A stretch of DNA of 64,000 nucleotides from Sarcocystis neurona (Eukaryota > Apicomplexa > Conoidasida > Eucoccidiorida > Sarcocystidae): NCBI GenBank assembly GCA_000727475.1, contig KL647305.1, forward strand, positions 2,303,255 to 2,367,254, given 5' to 3'. Below the pieces are notes generated by a model. That model was not told where the DNA came from and ran no database searches. It worked only from the letters and a program-made list of their open reading frames with translations. Position numbers and translations under genes: made by a program. Shown piece by piece: positions 1 to 12,500 of this stretch (positions within the stretch are counted from its first letter, which is position 1; each line of letters begins with the position of its first letter).

Positions 1-401
1 CTGCTGTTGCTCTGATGTGGGGGGGTAGGGGGCTGCTATTGGGCCTGCCGTTGATGGGTGCCTCTCTCTGTGGCGTTGCTGCTGCGGCTGTGCGTGCGAC
101 GCCAGTTTCTGCAGCGCCTGTTGCTCTCGTGTGGTGTTCCTATTGCTGCTGCTGCTGCTCTTTCTGCTGGTGCCTCTGTGTTCCTGCTGCTGCTGCTGTT
201 ATTGCTGCGACTGCTGCCGTTGTTGTTCCAGCTGCTGCTTCTGTTGCTCCTGCTGCCGCTGCTGTTGCTGCTTGTGTTGCTGCTGCTTCTGTTGCTCTCC
301 TGCTGCTGCGCCTCTCCTGTGCTGCTGCGCCCCTCGTGTGCTGCTGCGCGTCCTGTGCAGCTGCTGTTGCTGCTGCTGCGGTGGGGGGTGGTGGCGTGCA
401 G
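1..401 (+). repeat. CTG-repeat part of an XPO1 intron
   Basis: Imperfect CTG triplets on the coding strand, open in several frames as Leu, Cys or Ala runs. The next exon starts at 402, so this is intron, and the leucine-rich or cysteine-rich open frames here are not genes. Confidence 0.85.
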
Positions 402-600
402 ATCGTCGCGAGCAACATCATGTACGTGGTGGGGCAGTACCCGCGTTTCTTGAAGGCGCACTGGAAGTTCCTCAAGACAGTCATTCACAAGTTGTTCGAA
501 TTTATGTACGAGACATTTCCCGGCATCAAAGACATGGCGTGCGAGACATTCCTCAAGGTCGCGCAGAAGTGCAAACACGCGATTGCTGCTCAGCGACCCG
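402..600 (+). CDS. XPO1: XPO1 exon: export-signal groove
   Basis: Starts after an AG at 400-401 and ends before GTGAGA at 601. Encodes [19 protein letters not shown], then [20 protein letters not shown] and [10 protein letters not shown], matching exportin-1 HEAT repeats 11-12 without gaps. It leaves one base (G), which the next exon completes to Glu. Everything before 402 is CTG-repeat intron. Confidence 0.95.
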
Positions 601-3600
601 GTGAGACTCCTGCCTCTCCTTGCCTTCAAGACCTCTGCGTCAGGTGTCATGACACCCCAGCAGCCTCCTCTGCAGCAGAAACCCCACACTTCTTGGGACG
701 TGTGTGTCTCTCTTTTCCCCCTCTTTCTCGCAGCAGCCGCTGCTGCGACCACCGAGGCCTGCGTCGTTGCAGGACACGTGGAAGGGAGTAGGTCACCTAC
801 GCGCGGCATGCGGAGAAGGATAGAGAGGGAAACGGATAGCGTATCGGACAACAGCAAGCTATTTCTCTCTCCCTCTCCATATATGTGTGTATATACGTGT
901 CTATACATGTCTACATGTGAGAAGGACGAAGAGGCAGCGATCTACAGAAGGCGCGGTGTCAATACGTATATGCGTATATGTATATAGGACGAAACAGCGA
1001 TCTACGGAATGCGCGGTATCTGTTGTATATATATATATATATATGTGGAGAAGGGTGCGAAGAAGACGTGGAGCTGCATGTTTTTACAATCCGTTGTCTC
1101 GCGGGGAGACACGAACACGGGCGGAGAGAGACGAGACGTCTCCTCAACACTTCCCAACCCAGCTTTTTTGTCAAGGGCACCAATATCGGCCTTTGTGTAT
1201 ATATTATATATGTAATATATTGTATATATCACGTATATATGTAACATATGTATATGTATGTCGCCATTTCCACATGTATGTGTATACCTGTGTGTAGGTA
1301 TGTTCATATAGTAGACTTGTCTGTGTACAACGACATATATACACAATATATGTCTGCATGTATTTAATCTATATAGGTAAACCTATATACATACAAGCAC
1401 CTATATATGTACATAGCGCACACACATGCACACAGACAAACGTATTTCCCCTCCTGTCTCTCTCTCTCTCTCGCTGTCTCTCTATTTGTGCGTGTAGAGT
1501 ACATGCAGACACGTAGCCAGAAAATACACACAGAGACATGTCTTTTCGTGTCCTTCTCTAGATCTCTCTCTCTCTCGCTATATATATATATGTATATATA
1601 TGTATGTGGACGTTTGCTTGTGTCTCTGTATCTCATATATGTATATATATGCATGTTTGTGTATGTGTAGTGTGCTTTGAAGTGGAGCTAGAGGAAGTTT
1701 GCTCGCGTGATTAGCAGCAGAAAAAGGGCTGTTGGTGACCGCATGCGTAAAAACACGGGCGCTGGGACGTCGTAGAAATATTAACAGCAACAGCAGCCGC
1801 GCGTGTGGACAGCAGCAACAGCAGCCGGAAAGATGCCTGGATGTGCCTGCGACGGTGCGTGCACTGCAGAGGAGCCCCGTCCGTTCGTCCAGGAGGTGAT
1901 TGAACGGCACGCAGAGCGCAGTGCCCTCCTTGATGAGAAGCAGAATCTTCTGGTCTACGAAGCCATCGCCTGCATCATCTCAGCTCTGCGTAAGTAGTCC
2001 CGCCAGAGATGTTCGCCAGCACCACCAGAAGAGAAGGGAGAGGAGCGAAGTGGCAGCAGCTGTGCGAACCGCCGCGGAGACGGGCAGCAGCAGCAGCAGG
2101 TGGCACAGCAGCAAGAGCAGCAGCAGGAGCAGTGGAGGGGAAGTAGCAGCAGCAGGACAGCAGCAGCAGCGGCACGGGTAGCGGCAGCAGCACCAGGACA
2201 AGTGGCAGCAGCTGCTGCAGTCCCGTAGCCGTAGGAGTAGCAGCACCAGTTACAGGCGCCGCAGCACCACCACCCGTTACCACACGGCAGCAGCCAGTGC
2301 CGCTGTGGGTAGCAGCAGCCGTAGCAGCAGCAGCAGCATAGAGGGGCAGAGCCAGTGAGCAGGCAGATCCTGAGTCGCTCTCTTTCACCCCAGCTTCCTC
2401 TTGTGAACGTCTTGTCTGTGTGTATGTGTGTGTCTCTGTGTCATCCCTTAAACAAATTTTAAAAGCCGACAACGCCAAGGGCGAATGCATCAGCAAATTG
2501 ATGTGCAGCTGCAACGCCGCCTGGCAGCAGCTCATGCAAACAGCAGCCGAGGGAGAAGCCCAGGAGTATCTCTACGACCTCGCTGTCTCTAAACAGCTTG
2601 TCAATATACTACGTGTCAATCAGAGAGTCGCCAAGTAAGTCCTCACGCTGCTCCTGCTGCTCCTGTTGCTGCTGTTCCTGTTGCTGCTGCTCCTGTCGCT
2701 CCTGCTGCCATTTCTGTTGCTGCTGCTCCTGTCGCTCCTGCTGCTGCCGCTCCTGCTGCTGCTGCTCCTGCTGCTGCTCCTCCTGCTGCTGCTGCTCGTG
2801 TTNNNNNNNNNNNNNNNNNNNNNNNNNNNNNNNNNNNNNNNNNNNNNNNNNNNNNNNNNNNNNNNNNNNNNNNNNNNNNNNNNNNNNNNNNNNNNNNNNN
2901 NNNNNNNNNNNNNNNNNNNNNNNNNNNNNNNNNNNNNNNNNNNNNNNNNNNNNNNNNNNNNNNNNNNNNNNNNNNNNNNNNNNNNNNNNNNNNNNNNNNN
3001 NNNNNNNNNNNNNNNNNNNNNNNNNNNNNNNNNNNNNNNNNNNNNNNNNNNNNNNNNNNNNNNNNNNNNNNNNNNNNNNNNNNNNNNNNNNNNNNNNNNN
3101 NNNNNNNNNNNNNNNNNNNNNNNNNNNNNNNNNNNNNNNNNNNNNNNNNNNNNNNNNNNNNNNNNNNNNNNNNNNNNNNNNNNNNNNNNNNNNNNNNNNN
3201 NNNNNNNNNNNNNNNNNNNNNNNNNNNNNNNNNNNNNNNNNNNNNNNNNNNNNNNNNNNNNNNNNNNNNNNNNNNNNNNNNNNNNNNNNNNNNNNNNNNN
3301 NNNNNNNNNNNNNNNNNNNNNNNNNNNNNNNNNNNNNNNNNNNNNNNNNNNNNNNNNNNNNNNNNNNNCTCCTGTTGCTGCTGCTCCTGTTGCTGCCGCT
3401 CGTGTTGCTGCCGCTGCTGCTCCTGTAGCCGCTGCTCCTGTCCCTGCTGCTCCTGTTGCTCTTGCTCCTGTTGCTGCCGCTCCTGGCCGCTCCTGTTGCT
3501 ACCGCTGCTTCCGCTGCTGTTGCTCTTGTTGCTGCGGCTGCTGCTGCTCCTGTTGCCGCCGCTCCTGTTGCTGCTCCCCTTGGTCTTGGTGTTGCTGCTG

Positions 3601-6543
3601 CCGCTGCTCCTGTTGCTGCAGTTGCCGGCGTGCTGTTTTTAATGGGGGGGCTGCTGGCATAACTGTCGCTTTATTTGGTGCTGCTGCTGCTGCTTCTTCT
3701 GAAATAAAGCCGCTTCTCCTGCGCCTGCTGTCGGTTGGTGCCCCGAAGCGCTGCTCTCTGCGTCTGCTTTTGTTGCTGCAGCTCTGCTTCTCTGTTTTCT
3801 CCCCCTGCTTCTGCGTTTGTGCTTCTGCTTCTGCTGTTGCCTCTCCATCGTCTTCCCCTCCTCCTGCTTCTGCGTCTGCTGCTGCTTCTGCTTCTCCTTC
3901 TTCTTCCCTTCTTCTGCCTCCGTCTCTGCTGCTGCTTCTGCGTCTGAGTCTGCTGCTGCTTCTCCTTCGTCTTTCCCTGCTTCTGCTTGTGTTGCTTCTG
4001 CTGTTCCTCCCTCTGCTTCTGCTCCTTCTGCTTCTCCTGCCTCTGCTTCTGCGTCTGTTGCTGCGCCTCCGCTTCTCGTCCTTCTTCCCGTCCTGCTGCT
4101 GCTGCTTCTCCCCCTTCTTCTTCGTCCTCTTTCCCTGCTGCTTCTTCTTCTTGCCCTTCTTCTTCTGCTGCCTCTGCTGCTGTAACAGTTTTGTGGGGGT
4201 CGGGTTTTCTCTCTGCGTGGGGTCTTCTTTTGACACGCGGTGTGGGGCGCTGCGGGCGTTGGTTGCTTCGCACAGAGGAACAGGGGCTGCATTTACCCCA
4301 CAGCTGCAGCAGATATATGGGGCAATGATGCGCGTCTACGGCATCTACAGCCAGCGAATTATGTTAGAAGTGCAGCAGTGCGGCGTCGCGCGGATCAAAC
4401 ACAGCGATGTGAAGTCTCTCTTTCTCTTTAAACGAGAGGCGATTCACCTGATAGAAAGCTTCGTGGACACAGCAGCTCAAGACGGTCCCGCTTGCCGGTC
4501 GCAGATCGCCCAAGACTTGCTGCAGGATCTTCTGCAGCCCGTCCTTGCTGACTATAAAGCCAGTGCTCCCGACACGCGAGACTACGAGGTCCTTACGCTT
4601 CTCACGGTTCTCGTTTCGAGGCTCGAGTCGCTCATGAATCGCGTAAGAAGAAGAAAAGACCTGCTCACTCCTCTCCTCGCGAGGATGCCACACAGACAAG
4701 AAGTAGTAAAGCCCACCAAAGCGCTCTACAAATAGATATACATATCTGGGTAGGGCCCTACGTACATCCATAGATGTGTATGCACATTCCTCTGGGTATA
4801 TATATATATGTAGATGTACTTGTATATGTAAAGTCTGTGGATCCTTACGTACATGCATAGATGTGTATGTAGATACGTCTGGGCACCTACGTACACATCT
4901 GTACATGTGCTTATGTATGAATACTGTTCTTCTTCTCTCTTTCTGTCTCTCTCTCTATGTGTCTCTATCTGTCTCTGTCTCTATCTGTATCCCTCTATCT
5001 GTCTCTCTCTATCTCTCTGTGTCTCCATCTGCCTCTGTCTCTATCTGTCTCCGTCTCTGTCCCCGTCTGTCTCTCTCTATGTGTCTCTGTCTCCATCTGT
5101 CTCTCCCTCGATGCGTCTCTGTCTCTGTCTGTCTCTCTCCGTCTCCGTCTCCATCTGTCTCTGTCTGTCTGTCTACGTCTCTGTCTCCCTCTGTCTGTCT
5201 CCGTCTCTCTCTGTGTCTCCGTCTCCATCTGTCTCTGTCTCTGTCTGTCTACGTCTCTGTCTCCCTCTGTCTGTCTCCGTCTCTCTCTCTCTGTCTCTCT
5301 GTGCATGTCTCCCCCTATGTGTCTCTGTCTCCATCTGTCTCTGTCTCCATCTGTCTCCCTATCTGTCTCTGTCTCTCTCTCTACATGTCTCCCTCTATCC
5401 GTCTCTCTCTCTGTCTCTCCCTCGATGCGTCTCTGTCTCTCTCTGTCTGTCTCCCTCTATGTGTCTCTGTCTCTATGTGTCTCTCCCCCGCCTTGTCTTC
5501 TTTTCGTTGTAGTCTTGGTGCCTCTTCTCTCTTTTCCGCTGTGCCTCTTCTTGTCTTCTTCACCGAGAAGACCGCAGAGTCCATGCTGCTCTATATATAC
5601 ATCGAACAGGCCAGTAACTTGTCTTGTGACTTCATACATACATATATATGTACGTTTATGTACATGCACGTGTATTTGTATACATGTGTACGTATTGGTA
5701 GTTGTCTGAAGAAGACATGTATATGTATATGTGTATATGCATGTATATGTACACATTTATGTGCACACACAGATATATACATGTGCGTGTATGTGCATAT
5801 ATATATATATATATATACGTATTCGTCTGGGATAGACAAATGTATATATGTATGTATATGTACGTTTATGTACATACACATATATAGGTATGTGTGTAGA
5901 TTTACGTATTTGTCTTCCCATGTGGAACTTCTGTCCATCTCTTTCGTGTGCCTGTCTGCCCTCCTCATTATCTACGACTCTCCCTTTGTCTCTCTCTTTC
6001 TCTCGTTATCTGTTTCTGTCTCCTGTGTCCCTACGTATATGCCTGCATATATATATATATACACGTACATGTATGTTTGCGTGTATATAAATGTGGCTAG
6101 ATAGGTTGAAAGAAGAAAGTGTCTCAGACGTATATTTGTATATCGTACTTCTGCGTATGTGCTGAAATCTTGGGAGGTTATGGTAAGACTCCAGGGGGGC
6201 TGCTGCTCGGCTGCTGTGCCCGCGTCCCACTGCCGCTCTGCTGTTGCTGCTGCTCCTGCTGCAGTTTTTACCGACAATTTTCGACTACGTCTTCGACTGC
6301 ACGCTGGACGTTATAAAAGTCGACTTCCAGAGGTAAACGAATCACCCGTATTTCTTCTTTTTTGAGGCGTGTGTCTCCGGGACGTGTTGCAAGCAGAGGA
6401 GACGCTGGTCCTTCGCTGTGTTCAGAAGGCTTCATTGGTCCGCCGTACTGCATCTGTATTCCCGTCCCTCTCCGTCCCTATCTGTCTCTCCACATCTCTC
6501 TCTCGTATGTCTACACATACATGGAAGTCATTCTCTCTCTCTG

Positions 6544-6580
<37 letters not shown>

Positions 6581-9500
6581 GTATATGTATATGGAAGTCA
6601 TTTCCCCTCCTTCTCTGTGGAAGTCATTCTCTCGTTTTCTCTCTCTATATATACACACATATATATATATGGAGGTCATTCTCCCTCTCTTTCTTTCTGT
6701 CTCTCTCTGCCCCCCTCTCTCTGTATATATATGCATATATTAAAGTCGTTTTCTCTCTATATATACGTACGTATGGAGGTCATTCCCTCTCTATATATAA
6801 AGATATATGGAGTCAATTTTCTCTCTCTCTGTATATATATGCATGTTTGCGGAGGTCATTCTCTCATTCTTTCTGTCTCTCTCTCTGTATGTATACATAT
6901 GTATACGGAGGTCTTTCTATCTTTTCCTCTCTCTCTACACGTATACATATACATATGTATACATACATAAATGGAGGTCATTCTCTCTATCTCTCTCGAT
7001 ATATATATATATATATGGAGGTCATTTTCTCTATCTCTCTCGATATATATGTATACATATATATATACATATATATACATATATACACATATATGTATAT
7101 ACACATATATATGGAGGTCATTCTCTCCCTCTGTCTCTCTCTCCCTCTCTATATATACGTACATATATATATATATATATGTAAAGGTCATTCTCTCTCT
7201 GTCTCTCTCTGTGTATATATATGTGGAGGTCATTCTTTCTTTCTGTATATACGCGTGTATGTGTGAGGCTATGTTTTTTTGTCTGTGGACGTGCATGTCT
7301 CTGTGTTCTTCTCTGTACTTGTATGTGTGTATATATTCGTGTATATATATGTATATGTGCGTGTGTATATGTCTGTAAGGCTGCTTCTGGCTCTGCACGC
7401 ACGCCTCAGCGAATGCGTATGTTTGTGTCTGCCTTTCGTTCTCCTTTTCTGCATGTACGTGTGTGTACGCATGCATCTGACTTTATAAGAATGACCGCAG
7501 CACGTGGACTTACCGGTACATGTTGCTGTTAGCGTCTGCGTGAGACGTAGAAAGACTTGTAGGAGAGAGCAGGGGGATGCTGGTGTGGGGACGAGACAGC
7601 GGGGGCACCGAGCTGCTGCGTGTGTGTGTCGCTGCCGGTGCTGCGTCATTCCCAGCTGCGCTTTAACCCTGTCCGTCTCCTGCTTCCTCTCCTCGATGTC
7701 TGCTGCTGCTGCTGGTCTTGCCGTGCTGCTACTGCTGCTGTTTGGCTGCTACCGCTGGTGTTGCTCGACTTTCTGGCCGGTCTGCTGCTGTGCTGCTGCT
7801 GCAGCAGTGGCGGCGGCGCCGTCTCCTTCGGACGCAGCTGCTGCGGTTGCTGCTTGCGAACGCTGCTGCGTCTCATTCTCTTGCCGTTCCTGCTCCGCTG
7901 TGTTGCTGAGTTCTTACTTCCCGTCTTCATGCTGCTGTGCTGCCGCGCCCTCTCTCCTGCTGCGCCTTCTCTCCTGCTGCGGCTTCCCTCCTGCTGCGCA
8001 TTCTCTGCTGCTGCACCTTCTCTGCTCCTGCGTCTTCACTCCTGCGGTAGTGTGGGTGCGCGCGTGCCGTCCCTAGAGCTACCCTGTGTAATGGGAATTC
8101 AACTCAGCTGTTATAGATAAATGGCGCTGGCCTGTGTTGCGCTTCTCTGGTGTTGCTGCTGCTGTGCTCCCGCTGTCCAGCTGCGGTTCTCTTGCTGCCG
8201 CTGCTGTTGCTGTGATCCTGCAGCTTCCTTGCCGCTGCCGCTAGCTGCCTTCTGTTGCATCTTGCTTTTCTGCGGCCGCTGTTAATGCGGTGCTGCTGCG
8301 GGTTTCTCACCTCGCTGTCGCTATAGTCTCTTGCTGGGTCGACAGCGCCGTCGTCTGCTGCTTGTCTTGCTGCTTCCCCGTGCTGCTGCCGCAGCTGCTG
8401 TGCGACCCGAGGTGCGTCTTCTGCAATGCGTGCTGCCACTGTTTCTGCTTCTGCTGTTCCTACCTGACATTTGTGGCTATCTTCTTGCACCGGTTGTTGC
8501 CAACCTGCTTCTACTTTTGGTGCTGTCGCTCTCTCGGGGCCACCGCTGCTGCTGCTGCTATTGCAGCTGCTGTTTTCTGCTATGCTTTGATGTTCTGGTT
8601 CTGCCGCAGCTACCCAGATCACCGCGAGAAATTTTATGAGTTGCTCAAGGCATGCAACGAACACTGTTTTGAGGGCCTGTTTGCCTTGCCGCCTCGTCAG
8701 TTAAAAGCTTACGTTGAATCTCTAGGTAGGGCTCTATGCTGCTGCTATTGCTGTTGCTGCTGCCGCTGTTGCTGTAGCTGCTGCTGCTATTGCTGCTGCC
8801 GTGCTGCTGCTATTGCTGTTGCCGTTGCTGCTGTTGCTGCTGCGGCTGCTGCCGTGGTGCTTGTTCTTTTTTGTTTTGCTGCTGCGCTGCGGGGTGCTCC
8901 TTACCCTCTGCTGCGACACGGCCGCATCTCCACTTGCCGTTGCTGCGGCGCAGTTGCTTCTCTTCTTGGCTTTGCGAAAGCGGAGCTGGCCGTCCTGTTC
9001 CGCGTGCAGCTGCCGCTGCTGTTCCCTTTTTGTCTGGTGTTCGTTCTTTTTGCTGCTTCCCTGGCCTCTCGTCCATCGGCAGCGCATTCGCGTCCTCCTC
9101 CCCCTCCTCCCGCTGCTGCTGCCTCTACCGCTGCGCCTCTGCATTTGCCCGGCAAACCCGGTACACTGCTGCTGTTCCTGCGCCGTGTTGCTGCTGCGCA
9201 TGCGCGTGTGCTGCAGTGTGGGCCTTCAAGCACGAGCACTTGGCGGTCGCCGAGCAGGGGCTGCAAGCGACTTACGAGTTTCTGCTGAAACTTATTAATG
9301 AGAAGAGAGACGTAAGAGAGGCAGGCAAAAAGAAAGAGACGCAAAGCAAGAACGAGACTGAGGAGCAGAGAGAAGCGCAGAGAGAACTCGACGAGAAGGA
9401 AGGGGTTTTAGCGTCTTGCTTGCTTTCGGCTCTTCGTTCTTCAGGCGCCGCCTTTCCCCGGTGCAGAAACTCTTCTTGTGCAGTTCTTCCTGCCAAAAGT

Positions 9501-12500
9501 CTTCCTCTAGCAGTCGTCTCTTACTCACTTGAAGAAAGTGACACGCCCCTTTTTCTCAGAGTGTCTGCACTTGCCCGTCCCTCCACATATCTACAAAATC
9601 CTTAAGACATGTATATGTGTATGTGTCTCACGTGTTCTGCGTATACATGTGTGTATAAATAGACTTTAGAAGGGCGTGTGCTTCTGCATATTTATTTGCT
9701 CCACACGTCCCCGTATAGTCGTAGGCATATATATATATGCATATGTGTACGGAGAGAGACGTGTGTGTGTACATATATATATATATATATGTGGATAAGT
9801 AGGTAGCCACAGACGGATACGTGTACGTGTATGTATGCGTGTGCGTGCAGTAAGCCGTCTTGGATGCGTGCATATAATATATATCTATATATGGATGGGT
9901 ATGGATAGATAGGTGCTTCCGTGTCTGCAGAGGTAGAGAGAGATCTGCTTGAAGAATGCGTTGTGCTGCTGCGTACGTGTGAGTATACGCAGTTGCATGC
10001 ATTAGATGAATATACTCTCTCTATATATATAAACATATATGAAGACGTTTGTATTTGTGGGGTGTCTGTATGTGTTTATGGGCACGTATACCCATCTGTG
10101 TATATGTGAGCAAATATGTAACGTGTCTTTTAGTGTACGTACACACGCGAAAACACACACTTTCGTTTCTCTTTAAGACTATACAGTGTTTATAAGTGAA
10201 CATACATATATATATATATGTAGAGAGGGAGGACGAGACAGAGAAGGAGATTGATGCGTACAGTCTGTTTATATTCGCAGTTGGGTTTGTGGGGTGTCTG
10301 TTGCGCGTGCAGCTGCTCGGAGAATTCTGCAATTCCTTCTACTTCAGCTTGATGAAAGAGACATTGCTAGTCCTCACCGATACGCTGCACCGCGCGGGTT
10401 TCAGATATCAAACTTTGATTTTCATGCACCTTCTTCGCGTCGTCGAATTCAACGTCGTTCACAACGAAGCAGCGGGCCTCACTCGGGAGAATGTCATGTA
10501 AGTCTGCTTCTTACATACAGATACACGTGGATTCATGTTTGAATGTATATATGTATACGTATGTAGGTGTATATATATGTATATAGATACATATGTACCT
10601 ATATACATAGAGAGAGAAGCCCAGACTTACATGACATTCTCATTTATATATATATAGGAGAATATATGTATATTTGTGTGTATATATATATATATGTATA
10701 TGAGCGCGTTTCATCACATATGCTGGGTTGGGGCAGTTCTCGGTAGTGGAGTAAGGTGCTCTTCGAAAGGTTTCTACAGACAGCAGAGAATTTTGAGATG
10801 CAGCTCGGTGTGTGGTGATGAGCGGCGGAATGTGGTGGTGCCACCGCTCTGTCATGACGTGCAAATCTTTGTTGGCTGCCGTCTTACTTCTGACGCATGC
10901 AGCAGACTCAACTTCCTTTCTGCCCGACGAAAGTTGCTCAGCCCTTTATGCCAGCACCTTCTCTTGTGTAGAAAATTACATATATATATATGTGCGTGTG
11001 TGATAGATCTGAACGTTCATGAAGGAAGAGCCAGGTGTGTCATGAACTGGCCTTCTCGGTGTCATCTGTGGGTGTACAGCACGAACGAATCTCTGCTCTC
11101 TGAAAGTATAGCCGGATGGCTCGTAGTTGTGGAAGCCTACTCGTTCTTTTCTGCTCTTTAAAGTATATGATGTTGATCAACGTCTCCTCTTCGTACTCTG
11201 CTCTGGAAAGATATACTCCCTGTCTTTTGTTTCACCCTGTTTGCCGTAGATTTCTATTTGTATACATTGTTTACTCGGGAGCGTCCTACACGCCGTACAT
11301 GTATGTATGTATGTATATATATATATATATATATATGTATTTGTACATATATGCAAATCTATACGCGTATGCGAAGGTGTTTATGTCCACTCGTCGTCGA
11401 GGTTCAAGCTTCTCACGAGCCGTCGTTAGTACTAACCTGCCGGTGAAGGCCTTCCTGGTCGCCTTCTCTGACAGTTTAAAGCCGCTGCGGGTGCTGTTGC
11501 CGCTGCAGAGGCATATTCACGCTTTGCTGGTCGAAGGCCCTTGTTTTCTTGCAGGGAATGACTTCTTACGATTTCACACGTGGACGTTCCGGTGTTGGGT
11601 TTGTCAAAATCACTGGCGGAAAAATTCACAGAAATGAGATGCGGCTGGATTGCTTTCGACAACGGGTCCCCACACACATATGAATTACATACCTGTACGT
11701 ATACATATACGTATATATATATGTATTCGTATACAAGCGCGGTATGTGGTGCCTGTGCGGCTGCCTGCCACTGGTGCCGCTACTGCGTCTTGAACTGTAG
11801 CTCCGTGAAGTTGTAGAGTTTGTATCTCAGCTGCGGTTGCCTCTGATGGTCCACGTTTTGTTTTGCTGGCGCTGCGTTTTCCGCTGGACTGTGGCGCCAC
11901 TGCCCTTGCTGCTGCAGGCAGAGCTTGATTGAGCTGCTTTGCCGCAGTTTTCAGACGGTCAATCAAAAGCAGGTGGAGGCGTTCGTGGTTGATCTCTTCA
12001 ACTTCTGCAGGGATTCCAAACCGACGCGTTTTCAACAGCACATCAGGGACTTCCTCATCTCTATCAAAGTATAGATGCCACACAGAAAAGTGAAGTCTTT
12101 ACCTTGCTTGCGATGTGCCTTCTCCGATTTGCGTATCTTGACACAAGTATACTTTTTTACGTGGCTAGATTTGCATCGAGGTCGCTGCCTGAAAGACGAG
12201 TGTACAGCTGAGTACCTGCACATACATGTATATATATATATATGAGTGATATCAGTAGATAGGGATGTAAGCCCTTGAAGGAACACACGGATGTTCTCGT
12301 GTAGAGAAGGGTTGGCGTGGGGGCTCAGTTCGTCTCAGAAGAAAGCGCATCAGCAACGCTGTGTTGCTTGTCGGATGTGATGAGGCACGACTTGTGTCCC
12401 CTACCTGCGTATGTGTAGATATACGCGTGAATGTTGTCGAAACTCGTGTTGCCTCTCCGGACCAAATTGGTCGAGGGTGGACAGATACACCAATAAAAAA

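Noticed and set aside
2598..4735. Long plus-strand open frames spanning the N run
   Set aside because: They are open only because N codons cannot be stops and CTG repeats lack stops. Only the final part (4276-4642) is a real exon, of XPO1.
4776..6104. 442-codon Ser/Leu/Val plus-strand open frame
   Set aside because: Translation of the CTGTCTC minisatellite and TA tracts inside an XPO1 intron.
6523..7240. CRISPR-like array
   Set aside because: The repeat core is only about 15 bases, spacers are simple CT/TA runs of variable length, and the sequence lies in a eukaryotic intron.
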